Of a DNA stretch of 64,000 bases, positions 19,884 through 28,085 are shown piece by piece. Every line of letters starts with the position of its first letter. The stretch's first letter is position 1. The DNA is from Halovulum dunhuangense. GTDB taxonomy: Bacteria; Pseudomonadota; Alphaproteobacteria; Rhodobacterales; Rhodobacteraceae. The DNA lies in NCBI RefSeq assembly GCF_013093415.1, contig NZ_JABFBC010000002.1, positions 62,001-126,000 of the forward strand, given 5' to 3'. The notes under the pieces are model-generated. The model had not been told where the DNA came from. It searched no databases and worked only from the letters and a program-made list of their open reading frames with translations. A program made the position numbers and the translations under genes.

Positions 19884-21449
19884 TCACGGTCCGGTGACGG
19901 TCGGGGCGGGCAGGCCGTCCATCTCGACATTCAGGCAGGCGGGCTTGCCGCTTGCAAGCGCGCGGTCGAGCGCGGGGCCCAGATCCTCGGGCCGGGTCAC
20001 ATGCTCGCCATGCGCGCCCAGCGCCGCGGCCGCCAGATCGTAACGGGCGTCCGACAGCTCGCAGCCGATCAGCCGCGCGTTGCCGTAGTCGCGCAACTGG
20101 ATCTGGTGCTCGGCGTTCCAGCGCCGGTCGTTGCCCACGATCAGAACGAAGGGCAGCCCCTCGCGGGCGGCGGTCTCGAACTCCGACAGAAGGAAGCCCA
20201 CGGTTCCGTCGCCCACGAAGGCGATGACGGGACGACCGGAACAGGCGCGGGCCGCGGCCATGGCATAGGGCAGCCCGCCGCCGATGGCCCCCGAGACGCC
20301 GTTCACCACCCGGGCCGCGCCCCGGGTCAGGGCCTGCGCCCATTGCCCGAACTCGCCGCCATCGCTGATCACGACAGGATCGGGCAGCGTGGCGATCCGC
20401 GCCTGCAGGGCGGCGCACAGGCTGGCCGAGCTCAGGCGCGCCCCCGGTGCCGGCAGGTCCGGACGGCGGGCGGTCAGCCCCTCGACGCGGGCGCGCCAGT
20501 CAGGCCGCGGGTCTGCCCCCTGCCCCGATGCCAGCGCCTGCGCCATCGCTGCCGCGTCGGCCGCGACCACACGGCGCAGCCGCTCGCCCAGGTTGCGCCG
20601 CGCCATGTCGCGCGCGGGGGCGTCCGGGTCCACGACGATCCAGTCGCCGCCCGCGCCGAAGCCGGTGGTGAAATCCGCCTGCTTGCCAAGCGACAGGATC
20701 AGGTCCGCCTCGGCGAATACGGTGCCGAGCGCGCCCAGCGAGGGGTCGCGCAACCCGCGCGGGCTTTCCATCGCCAGCACGGGGGCCCCCAGCGCATCGG
20801 CCAGCCGCCCGGCCAGTCCCGGCGCGCGGGTCGCGTTCAGCGCCGGGCCCAGGATGACCAGCGGGCGCGCGGCTGCGCGCACGGCCTCGGCGATTTGCGG
20901 CAGCTCGGGCGTGACAGGCTCCGGCAGCACGACCCGGACCGGGTCCATGCCCGTCCCGGCATTCACCAGATCGAAGGGCAGCGCCAGGTGCACCGGGCCG
21001 GGCCGGCCCGACAACGCCAGGGCGATCGCCTCGGCCACCGCGCTGCCCATCTCCTCGACGGTGCGGATGCGCCGCGACAGCTTGGTCAGCGGTGCGGTCA
21101 TCGCCGCCTGGTCGAATTCCTGGAAGGCCCCCTTGCCGTCCTGCCCCACGGGGCTGTCGCCCGACAGGATCAGCACCGGCGTCTCGGACGCGCGGGCCGA
21201 CAGGATCGCCCCGGTCGCGTTGCCGATGCCAGCCCCCGCGGTCACCAGCGCGACGCCGATACCCCGCGTCAGCTGGGCATGCGCCTCGGCCATGTAGACG
21301 GCGCCTGCCTCGTGCCGTGTGTGGGTCAGGGTGACGCCCGCCTCGAGGCAGGCGTCGAAGACGGGCATGATCTGGTTGCCCGACAGCGCATAGATGTGCC
21401 GCACGCCCGCAAGCGCGAGAGTACGCACGAGAAGATCGGCGCCCCGCAT
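19884..21449 (-). CDS. Thiamine-diphosphate-dependent enzyme, acetolactate-synthase-like
   Basis: A 521-aa member of the TPP-dependent decarboxylase/carboligase family. The cofactor-activating glutamate is E47 in THTRHEAGAVYMAEAHAQ. The central domain runs from about residue 190 (RPLVILGPALNATRAP). The C-terminal Mg-TPP motif starts GDGTVGFLLSEFE and ends IVGNDRRWN. It is shorter than typical acetolactate or sulfoacetaldehyde acetyltransferase chains (about 560-600 aa), and no regulatory subunit is nearby, so biosynthetic IlvB is unlikely. It lies one base after the tctA stop and is thus the last gene of the tctCBA operon. It probably decarboxylates or ligates a 2-oxo acid derived from the transported compound (inference). 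Confidence 0.82.
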   Translation of the reverse strand: MRGADLLVRTLALAGVRHIYALSGNQIMPVFDACLEAGVTLTHTRHEAGAVYMAEAHAQLTRGIGVALVTAGAGIGNATGAILSARASETPVLILSGDSPVGQDGKGAFQEFDQAAMTAPLTKLSRRIRTVEEMGSAVAEAIALALSGRPGPVHLALPFDLVNAGTGMDPVRVVLPEPVTPELPQIAEAVRAAARPLVILGPALNATRAPGLAGRLADALGAPVLAMESPRGLRDPSLGALGTVFAEADLILSLGKQADFTTGFGAGGDWIVVDPDAPARDMARRNLGERLRRVVAADAAAMAQALASGQGADPRPDWRARVEGLTARRPDLPAPGARLSSASLCAALQARIATLPDPVVISDGGEFGQWAQALTRGAARVVNGVSGAIGGGLPYAMAAARACSGRPVIAFVGDGTVGFLLSEFETAAREGLPFVLIVGNDRRWNAEHQIQLRDYGNARLIGCELSDARYDLAAAALGAHGEHVTRPEDLGPALDRALASGKPACLNVEMDGLPAPTVTGP

Positions 21450-21450
21450 C

Positions 21451-22971
21451 TCAGGACACCCGTCCCGAGGCGGCCGCCCCGGCCCCTTGCGGGCGGGTCG
21501 AGCGGATCGCCGCGCGCACGATCGCAAAGACCGTGATCGCCGTGAGTGCCCAGAAGAACCAGGTGATCGGCCCGCGGAACAGGATCGACGGATCGCTGCC
21601 CGACATCAGCATCGCGCGGCGGAAATTGTCCTCCAGCAGCGGGCCCAGGATGAAGGCGATCAGGAAGGGCGCCGCGGGCACCCGGAAGCGCATCATCGCG
21701 TAGCCGACCCAGCCCATGACGAACATGACGCCCACGTCGAAGATATTGTTGTTCACGGCGAACACCCCGTAGATGCAGAGCACGAGCACCCCCGGCACCA
21801 GCAGGCGCTTGGGAATGTCGGCGACAAACTTGAAACCGCGGATCGCTAGGCCGCCGATCACCAGCAGGAAGACCGAGCTGACGATCAGCCCGATGAAGAG
21901 CCCATAGATCAGGTCGATGTTCATCACGAACATCATCGGCCCCGGTTGCAGGCCATGCACCATGAAGGCGCCGATGATGATGGCGGTGATCACATCGCCT
22001 GGCACGCCAAGCGCCAGCAGCGGGATCAGGGTCGCGCCGGCGACGCCGTTGTTGCCCGCCTCGGAGGCGGCGACGCCCTCGATCTCTCCCTTGCCGAAAT
22101 TGGCCTTGTTCTTCGATTTCCGCCGCGCCTCGGAATAGCTGAGAAAGGCGGCCGGGGCGGCGCCGATGCCGGGGATCGAGCCCAGGAACACGCCGATGCC
22201 GCTGCCCCGCAGGATCGAACGGAAGCAGCGCTTGTAATCGGCCCAGCTTGCGCGGCTCGCGCCCAGTTTGCGGGTCTTGCCCAGGTGCCCGGTCGGATGC
22301 CAGGCCAGCGCCAGCACCTCGGGGATGGCGAACAGGCCGATCAGCACCGCCACGAAGTTGAGCCCGCCCATCAGGTTCGGATCGCCGAAGGTGAAGCGGT
22401 TGGTGCCATAGACGAGGTCGAGCCCCACGGTGGCGAGCAGAAGTCCAAGGACGGCCGACAGCGCCCCGCGCATCAGGCTTTCGCCGGACACGCCCGCGAT
22501 GATGGTCAGCGAGAACAGGATCAGGGTGAAGAACTCGGGCGGGCCGAAATTCAGCGCGAACGACGCCAGCCAGCCCGCGAACAGGATCAGCGCCAGGTTC
22601 GACACCAGGTCGGCGGTGCAGGACGCATAGAGCGCCATGCCCAGCGCGCGCCCGGCCTCGCCCCTCTCGGCCATCGGGTGGCCGTCGAGGATCGTGGCCG
22701 ACGACGCAGGCGTTCCGGGTGTCTTGATCAGGATGGCGGGGATCGAGCCGCCGAAGATGCCGCCCTTGTAGACGCCCAGAAGCAGCAGGATGCCGTTCAC
22801 GGGCTGCATCGCAAAGGTGAAGGGCAGCGCCAGGGCCACCGCCATGGTGGCCGACATGCCGGGGATCGCGCCCGCGATCACGCCGACCGCGATGCCCACG
22901 GCCAGCGACAGGAACGCCTCGACATTGCCGACAAGCGCCAGGCCCGCAAGGATGCTGTCGAACATGCTCAT
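21451..22971 (-). CDS. tctA: Tripartite tricarboxylate transporter large permease TctA
   Basis: A 506-aa membrane protein of the TTT family with about 10-12 hydrophobic segments. Family signatures include VIAGAIPGMSATMAVALALP near residue 35, GIFGGSIPAILIKTPGTP and FLGSIPGIGAAPAAFLSY. It imports a carboxylate delivered by the periplasmic TctC receptor. The start ATG at 22971 overlaps the tctB stop (ATGA); an ATG two codons later is possible. Confidence 0.95.
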   Translation of the reverse strand: MSMFDSILAGLALVGNVEAFLSLAVGIAVGVIAGAIPGMSATMAVALALPFTFAMQPVNGILLLLGVYKGGIFGGSIPAILIKTPGTPASSATILDGHPMAERGEAGRALGMALYASCTADLVSNLALILFAGWLASFALNFGPPEFFTLILFSLTIIAGVSGESLMRGALSAVLGLLLATVGLDLVYGTNRFTFGDPNLMGGLNFVAVLIGLFAIPEVLALAWHPTGHLGKTRKLGASRASWADYKRCFRSILRGSGIGVFLGSIPGIGAAPAAFLSYSEARRKSKNKANFGKGEIEGVAASEAGNNGVAGATLIPLLALGVPGDVITAIIIGAFMVHGLQPGPMMFVMNIDLIYGLFIGLIVSSVFLLVIGGLAIRGFKFVADIPKRLLVPGVLVLCIYGVFAVNNNIFDVGVMFVMGWVGYAMMRFRVPAAPFLIAFILGPLLEDNFRRAMLMSGSDPSILFRGPITWFFWALTAITVFAIVRAAIRSTRPQGAGAAASGRVS

Positions 22972-23468
22972 GGCAGCCTCACGAAGTTGCCCTGCGGGAT
23001 CGCGACGCCCGCGACATGCGCGAAGAAGCCATAAAGCGCCAGCGGCAGCAGGACGGCGCAGACGACCGCAAGGACGCGGTAGCGCGTGCCCATCAGGAAG
23101 GCCGTCGCGGCAAAGACCAGCATCGAGGTCCAGACCATGCCGAGCCTGGGCAGCAGGAACATGGTCAGCACCATGATCGCCGCCATCCCGCCCAGGCGCG
23201 CCCAGGCGGCCGGGCCGCCGGGGGGGGCGGCCTCTTCGTCGTCGGGCGTGTCGATCTCGCCGCCGCGCAGCGCGCCCGCGACAAGCCCGATGCCCGTCAG
23301 CGCCATCAGCCCCGAAAGCACCGTCGGCCAGAACACCGGCGACATGACGATCTCGCGGACGTTGCTGGGCGATCTGACCCAGGTCGGTATTGCGTAGAAG
23401 TACAGAAGGCACGCGGCCAGCAAGGCCCCGACCCCTAGTTTAAGCCCGATGCTCCGGTTCGTGACCAT
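22968..23468 (-). CDS. tctB: Tripartite tricarboxylate transporter small permease TctB
   Basis: Small membrane subunit (166 aa) with four predicted transmembrane helices: about residues 8-28, 42-62, 92-110 and 128-150, with a paired acidic linker DTPDDEEAAPP in the middle. Sequence conservation in this family is low, so the call rests on topology, length and position between tctC and tctA. It overlaps tctA by four bases. Confidence 0.88.
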   Translation of the reverse strand: MVTNRSIGLKLGVGALLAACLLYFYAIPTWVRSPSNVREIVMSPVFWPTVLSGLMALTGIGLVAGALRGGEIDTPDDEEAAPPGGPAAWARLGGMAAIMVLTMFLLPRLGMVWTSMLVFAATAFLMGTRYRVLAVVCAVLLPLALYGFFAHVAGVAIPQGNFVRLP

Positions 23469-23490
23469 GTCCTCACCCCTTTGTTGTAGT

Positions 23491-23518
23491 GGGGGCCGGC
23501 CCCGCTGGCCCGGCCCCC
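23491..23518 (-). terminator. Intercistronic hairpin between tctC and tctB
   Basis: A 9-base stem, GGGGGCCGG/CCGGCCCCC, with a 10-base loop lies in the 79-base gap. It lacks a U-tract. Its place after the binding-protein gene suggests partial termination or protection of the tctC message, giving more receptor than permease. Confidence 0.55.
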
Positions 23519-23547
23519 TGCCTGCGCGTCTTCAGGCGCGCCGTGGC

Positions 23548-24525
23548 TCAGCCCTCGACCCGCATGCCCAGGCGGTCAACCAGCGCGCGGAAGGTCTGGT
23601 ACTGGTCCTGGATGAAGGCGTTCGCCTCTTCGGGGTCCATCAGTTCGATCACCGAGCCAAGCGAGGTCATCGTCTCGAGGAAGGTCGGATCCTGCGTCGC
23701 CTGGGCCATCCACTCGCCCCATTTCGCGGCCACGTCATCGGGCAGGCCGGCAGGCCCGGCGATCCCGGTCCAGCCCACCAGCTTTTCCAGCTCGGGCTTG
23801 CCCAGCGAGGCGGCCGAGGGGGCATCGAAGCCCTCGACCGGCTCGGAGGTGGTCACGAGGATCGGCTTCAGCTGGCCGTTCGCGACGAAATTCGCCAGCG
23901 CCGAGGTGTTGGTGCAGATGAAGGTGGCGGTGCCGTTCAGCACGGCGGTCGCCGCTTCTCCGTCGCCCGACAGCGGGATATGCACCGCCTGCTCGACCGG
24001 GTTCTCGATGCCGAACTCGCTCAGGACCATCGCACCCGCAAGATGCAGCATCGACCCCACGCCCGACGAGCTGTAGCTCACCCGTTCTTCCGAGACCCTG
24101 GCGACCAGGTCTTCCATCGTCTCGATGTCCGAGTTGGCGGCGACGGCGCAGGCGACGGGGTTGATCTCGTAGACGGTGACGAAGCGGAAATCGTCCAGCG
24201 TGTAGGGCAGCGTCGCCTTCATCGCCGGGTTCACGGTGTGCGAGCCGACGCGCGCGAACAGCATGGTATAGCCGTCGGGCTGGGCGTTCTGCACCGCGAC
24301 CGATCCGGTAGCCCCCCCCGCGCCGGTGATGTTGGCCACGACCAGCGGCCGGCCCACCGCCTCGCCCAGCGGATTCGCGATGGAGCGGGCCGAGATGTCG
24401 GTCGCCCCACCCGCGCCATAGGGTATGACCATGTTGATCGGACGCTCGGGATAGTCCGCAAGCGCCCCGCCGGCGCCCAGTACGAGGGTTGCGGCGCAGA
24501 CCGCGCCCAGCAATTTCAGCTTCAT
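23548..24525 (-). CDS. tctC: TTT-family periplasmic solute receptor (TctC/Bug)
   Basis: A 325-aa secreted binding protein. The signal peptide MKLKLLGAVCAATLVLGAGG is cleaved near GALA-DYPERP. The mature protein begins with the Bug-family phrase YPERPINMVIPYGAGGATD and has VANITGAGGATGSVAVQNAQ further on. Bug receptors bind small carboxylates through two conserved water-mediated loops; citrate, glutamate and C4 acids are known ligands in the family. First gene of tctC-tctB-tctA-TPP enzyme, transcribed away from lysR. Confidence 0.94.
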   Translation of the reverse strand: MKLKLLGAVCAATLVLGAGGALADYPERPINMVIPYGAGGATDISARSIANPLGEAVGRPLVVANITGAGGATGSVAVQNAQPDGYTMLFARVGSHTVNPAMKATLPYTLDDFRFVTVYEINPVACAVAANSDIETMEDLVARVSEERVSYSSSGVGSMLHLAGAMVLSEFGIENPVEQAVHIPLSGDGEAATAVLNGTATFICTNTSALANFVANGQLKPILVTTSEPVEGFDAPSAASLGKPELEKLVGWTGIAGPAGLPDDVAAKWGEWMAQATQDPTFLETMTSLGSVIELMDPEEANAFIQDQYQTFRALVDRLGMRVEG

Positions 24526-24583
24526 GTGGTATTCCTCCCTTTCCCTTTTGCGGACGCCCGTCTCCCGGTCGGTGCGCGCGCCC

Positions 24584-24646
24584 TTGACAACCTATAACCT
24601 TAAGGCGAACTTAATATAAGAAATAAAGCATTACGCTTTATGTAAG
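24584..24646. promoter_or_regulatory. tctC-lysR divergent control region with LysR-type operator
   Basis: An AT-rich island in very GC-rich DNA. ATAAAGC (24623-24629) and GCTTTAT (24635-24641) form a 7-base inverted repeat with a 5-base spacer, a LysR-type dyad. The 28 bases 24619-24646 match 33446-33473 at 21 positions. TTGACA (24584-24589) points toward lysR, and minus-strand TATATT-like sequence (about 24612-24618) toward tctC. LysR normally binds such a site to repress itself and to activate the divergent operon when the inducer is present. Confidence 0.72.
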
Positions 24647-24668
24647 CATACCTTTCGGTGTCGGCCCC

Positions 24669-25583
24669 ATGTCCATCAGGATGCTGCGCACGCTGATCGC
24701 GGTCGAGCAAAACAAGACTTTCAGCGCGGCCGCCGACGCGATGCTGGTCACGCATGCCGCGGTCAGCCAGCAGATGCGCCAGTTGGAACTGGAGTGGGGC
24801 GTGGCGCTGTTCGACCGGACGCGCCGCACGCCCGAACTGACCCCCATCGGCCGGGCCGTCGTGGCCAAGGCGCGCGAGGTGGTGAACGCCTATGACGCCA
24901 TCGTGCCATCGGTGCTGGGCGACGAGGGGCTGAGCGGCGACATCGCGCTGGGGGCGGTGCCCACCTCGCTGACCGGGCTTGCGCCGCTGGCGATCGGGCT
25001 TCTGAAACAGCAATACGACCGCCTGATCGTCCACCTCCATCCGGGGCTGACCACGCATCTTCTGGTGCAGATCGAGCGCGCGACGCTGGACGCGGCCATC
25101 GTCTCGCGGCCCTTCGCGCTGGCGCCGCATCTCGAATTCGTGGAAATCGCGGTCGAGCCGCTGCACCTGCTCGCGTCGATGGACACCACGACCGACGACC
25201 CGGTGGAACTGCTGGAAAGCCACCCCTTCATCCGCTTCAGCCGCGATGCGGTGGTGGGCCAGATGATCGAGGCCTGGCTTCAGGAACGCGGGATCCGCGT
25301 GAAGGAAGCGATGGAACTCGAGGGGCTCGAGGCAATCTCGAGCATGGTGCTGGTCAATCTGGGCGTCTCGATCGTGCCGCGGCGCTGCGTGCAGGCGCTG
25401 AACCCGCGCCCGATCAAGCGCATCCCGCTTGGCCCCGACGCGCCGGTGCGGCGGCTGGGCCTGGTGTTCCGGCGCGACCATCCGCGCCTGCGCACCATCG
25501 AGGAGGTCGGCAACGCCCTGTGCAAGGCGGCCCGGCTTGGCCGGCTCGACGCGCTCAACACCCTGGCCCGGAAAGTCGAATGA
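24669..25583 (+). CDS. LysR-family transcriptional regulator
   Basis: A 304-aa LysR-type regulator. The N-terminal winged helix-turn-helix reads FSAAADAMLVTHAAVSQQMRQLE (residues about 18-40), with LFDRTRRTPELTPIG in the wing. The effector domain begins around residue 90 (GDIALGAVPTSLTGLAPLAI) and keeps the usual two-lobed pattern. It is divergent from tctC over a palindromic operator and coupled by ATGA to the TauE/SafE gene. The related operator at 33446-33473 suggests it also controls the SDH-like operon. Confidence 0.92.
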   Translation: MSIRMLRTLIAVEQNKTFSAAADAMLVTHAAVSQQMRQLELEWGVALFDRTRRTPELTPIGRAVVAKAREVVNAYDAIVPSVLGDEGLSGDIALGAVPTSLTGLAPLAIGLLKQQYDRLIVHLHPGLTTHLLVQIERATLDAAIVSRPFALAPHLEFVEIAVEPLHLLASMDTTTDDPVELLESHPFIRFSRDAVVGQMIEAWLQERGIRVKEAMELEGLEAISSMVLVNLGVSIVPRRCVQALNPRPIKRIPLGPDAPVRRLGLVFRRDHPRLRTIEEVGNALCKAARLGRLDALNTLARKVE

Positions 25584-26323
25584 CCGCAGACGTGTTTCTC
25601 TACCTGGCCGCCGGCACGCTTGCGGGCGGCTTCATCAACGGGCTCGCGGGGTTCGGCACGGCGCTCTTCGCGCTGGGCTTCTTTCTCAACGTGATGAGCC
25701 CGGTGCAGGCCGTGGCCATCATCGTGGTGCTTTCCGCGCTGAGCGGGCTACAGGGCGTATGGCTGGTGCGGCACACGATCCGCGCGCAATCGGCCCGGCT
25801 TCTGCGGTTCCTGCTGCCGGCCATCGTGGCGATCCCGCTGGGCGTGTGGGCGCTGGCGCTGGTCGACGCGCAGACGCTCAAGCTGGTGACGGGCGGCTTC
25901 CTGCTGCTTTACGGCGGCTATTTCAGCCTGCGCAGCGCCCTGCCGAAATTCGAGCGCGCGACCCCCGTCGCGGACGGCGCCATCGGCTTTGCCGGGGGCT
26001 TCCTGGGTGGTGCTGCGGGCCTGTCGGGGGCGCTGCCGACGATGTGGTGCTCGCTCAGACCCTGGCCCAAGGCCGAGACGCGGGCGGTGCTGCAACCCTT
26101 CAACGTGGTGATCCTGGGCCTGACCGGGGTGATGCTGGCCTGGCAGGGCGCCTATGACCGGCAGACGGTCATCAGCACCGCGATTGCCCTGCCGATGGCG
26201 CTGGCGGCATCGCAGATGGGCATTTTCGTGTTCCGCAGGGTATCGGACGACACTTTCCGGCGGCTGCTGATCGGGCTGACCTTCGTCTCGGGCGCGGTGC
26301 TGCTGGCGCGAGAGTTGCTCTAG
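25580..26323 (+). CDS. TauE/SafE (TSUP) family membrane transporter
   Basis: A 247-aa protein with about eight hydrophobic segments. The two halves carry the family's glycine-rich repeats: GTLAGGFINGLAGFGTALFA at the N-terminus and GFAGGFLGGAAGLSGALPTM in the second half. Members export sulfite, sulfoacetate or other organic anions. Co-transcribed with lysR through an ATGA overlap, it is tied to the same catabolic system. It meets the sulfite-oxidase-fold gene tail to tail, the two TAG stops sharing CTAG. Confidence 0.88.
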   Translation: MTADVFLYLAAGTLAGGFINGLAGFGTALFALGFFLNVMSPVQAVAIIVVLSALSGLQGVWLVRHTIRAQSARLLRFLLPAIVAIPLGVWALALVDAQTLKLVTGGFLLLYGGYFSLRSALPKFERATPVADGAIGFAGGFLGGAAGLSGALPTMWCSLRPWPKAETRAVLQPFNVVILGLTGVMLAWQGAYDRQTVISTAIALPMALAASQMGIFVFRRVSDDTFRRLLIGLTFVSGAVLLARELL

Positions 26324-27420
26324 CGCTCGACGAAGACCTCGACGCACTGCACGGCGTTGTTGGCAAAGCCGGACAGGTTCCACTCCGGCTGAAGCGGCTG
26401 GGTGTTGCCATCGGCATCCGTCGCGCGGCAGGCAAGGACGTGGTGGCCGGGTGCTGCGTCCCAGTCGATCTGCCAGCCGGTCCAGGCGTGGCGGCCAAGC
26501 GGCTCTCCCAGGGTCGCCTCCTGCCAGCAGCCATCGAGCAGGACCTCGACGCGGGCGACGGGCACCGACCCGGCCCAGGCGCGGCCCCGAAGGGTGACGG
26601 GACCCGGCGCCAGAAGGCGCTTGCGGGTGATCCAGTCGGGCACGCCGGGGGGGACCATCAGCGACTTGACGCGGATCGTGGTCACCGGCGCGCCGGGTTC
26701 GTCCGGGGTCTGGCGGAAGCGGTAGGTGCCCACCTGCTGAAAGCCCTGGTAGCGTTCGGTCAGCGCCGTGATCGAGGTCAGCCATTTCACGCTGGCCATC
26801 CCGTACCAGCCCGGCACCACGATCCGAAGCGGCGCGCCATGCTGCGGGGCAAGCGGCTGGCCGTTCATCTGGTGGACCAGCAGCACGTCGAGCCCGGCCA
26901 GTTCCGCGGGCGTCAGGCTGCGGCCGAAGGCGTGGCCCACCCCCTTGTCATAGCCGTGATCCGCCCCCTCGAACGCGAAATCCACCACGCCCGCGCGGGG
27001 TCTCGCGCGTTCGATCAGCGGCGCCAGCGGCGTGCCGGTCCATTCGGCGGTGCCCACCGCCTCGTACATCCAGGGCATCGAGAAGGGGCGCGGGTCCATC
27101 CCCGCCCGACCGTTGCCCGCGCATTCCAGCGTGACCGGCATCGTCACCTGCGGCAGGGCGCGTATCTCGTCCAGGCCGATCTGGAAGGGGGCGTCGAAGG
27201 CGCCCTCGAAACGCAGGCGGTGCGTGTCCGGGTCGATCACCGGCACGTCGAAATGCGTCAGCAGGTAATGCGCGCCCAAGGGCGTCACGTCGAGCGCGAG
27301 CAGTTCCAGCATCGCGCCCGAATTGCGGTTCGCAAGCGCCACCTCCTCGGCCGAGAAAACCCCGGACACGGTTTCGCGCCGGGGCTGGGGGCCGTCGAAG
27401 GGGCTTGCGGGCATGCTCAT
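26320..27420 (-). CDS. Sulfite-oxidase-fold molybdopterin enzyme (cytoplasmic)
   Basis: A 366-aa protein with the oxidoreductase molybdopterin-binding domain. The Mo-coordinating cysteine is probably C100 in MPVTLECAGNGR, and the pterin pocket includes HGAPLRIVVPGWYGMASVKW. A C-terminal Mo-co dimerisation domain starts near residue 250 (ITRKRLLAPGPVTLRGRAWAG). No signal peptide or Tat leader is visible (MSMPASPFDGPQPRRETVSG), unlike the periplasmic sulfite dehydrogenase SorA. No heme domain is present. Last gene of the SDH-like operon, coupled to the hydratase beta gene by ATGA. Sulfite is the family's best-known substrate, but this is not proof of it here. Confidence 0.85.
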   Translation of the reverse strand: MSMPASPFDGPQPRRETVSGVFSAEEVALANRNSGAMLELLALDVTPLGAHYLLTHFDVPVIDPDTHRLRFEGAFDAPFQIGLDEIRALPQVTMPVTLECAGNGRAGMDPRPFSMPWMYEAVGTAEWTGTPLAPLIERARPRAGVVDFAFEGADHGYDKGVGHAFGRSLTPAELAGLDVLLVHQMNGQPLAPQHGAPLRIVVPGWYGMASVKWLTSITALTERYQGFQQVGTYRFRQTPDEPGAPVTTIRVKSLMVPPGVPDWITRKRLLAPGPVTLRGRAWAGSVPVARVEVLLDGCWQEATLGEPLGRHAWTGWQIDWDAAPGHHVLACRATDADGNTQPLQPEWNLSGFANNAVQCVEVFVER

Positions 27421-28085
27421 CCGATCACCTCGTCCGAGCGGTCGTCGGTTTCGCCGTAGCGTTTCAGGACCGCGGGTTTCGTGCCTGCGTAAACCCGTTC
27501 CAGATTCTCGGCAATGCGCGCGTTCTCGCGCTCGAACAGGCAGTTCCCCTCCAGGTCGGATGCCACGATGAAGGGCCCCATCCGGTTGCAGCGGATCACC
27601 CACATCGCCTGCGCAAGGCCGAGTTCCTCGTGCCAGTGGACCGCCTCGACATTCTCGACCCCGCGGCCCAGCAGGGCGCCGGTGCCGTAGCCCACGGTCG
27701 AAAGATAGATCGCGCCGTTCGGCACGAAATACTCCCGGTAGTCCCTGGACGACATGCCCCCCTTGCCGATGATGAGCCGCGCGCCGGTCTGCGCGATCCA
27801 GTCGGGCAGCCACTTGGCAAAGCGGAACGATGCCGTGGCGGTCACGGCCCCCATGTCGAAGCTGCCATCCTGCCGGATCACGGCCGCCGGCGAGCAGTGG
27901 AAGTTCGCCGCGCTCTGCGAGGGCAACTCCATGGGGATGTTGGCCTTTTCCTCCAGCGCGCGCATGTAGACGCCCTCGCGGGCGGTGTACATCAGCCCGT
28001 CCAGGTAGACGATATCGCCAAGGCGCAGTTCTGCCAGGTCCTCGGGGCTGGGGGTGGTCGAAAGGCGGATCTCACGCGGTTTCAT
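27417..28085 (-). CDS. Class I fumarase/tartrate dehydratase-type hydratase, beta subunit
   Basis: A 222-aa protein matching the C-terminal (beta) domain of iron-sulfur hydro-lyases such as TtdB and FumA. It starts IRLSTTPSPEDLAELRLGDIVYLDGLMYTARE. The active-site region HCSPAAVIRQDG and GKGGMSSRDYREYF are family-typical. It pairs with the alpha subunit at 29247-30230, although a CoA-transferase gene lies between them. Its start overlaps the CoA-transferase 3' end by 14 bases. The substrate could be fumarate, mesaconate, tartrate or another substituted C4 acid. Confidence 0.88.
   Translation of the reverse strand: MKPREIRLSTTPSPEDLAELRLGDIVYLDGLMYTAREGVYMRALEEKANIPMELPSQSAANFHCSPAAVIRQDGSFDMGAVTATASFRFAKWLPDWIAQTGARLIIGKGGMSSRDYREYFVPNGAIYLSTVGYGTGALLGRGVENVEAVHWHEELGLAQAMWVIRCNRMGPFIVASDLEGNCLFERENARIAENLERVYAGTKPAVLKRYGETDDRSDEVIG

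Noticed and set aside
26320-27420. Annotation of the molybdoenzyme as periplasmic sulfite dehydrogenase SorA
   Set aside because: There is no signal peptide or twin-arginine leader with a following hydrophobic stretch, and no SorB-type cytochrome gene is adjacent.
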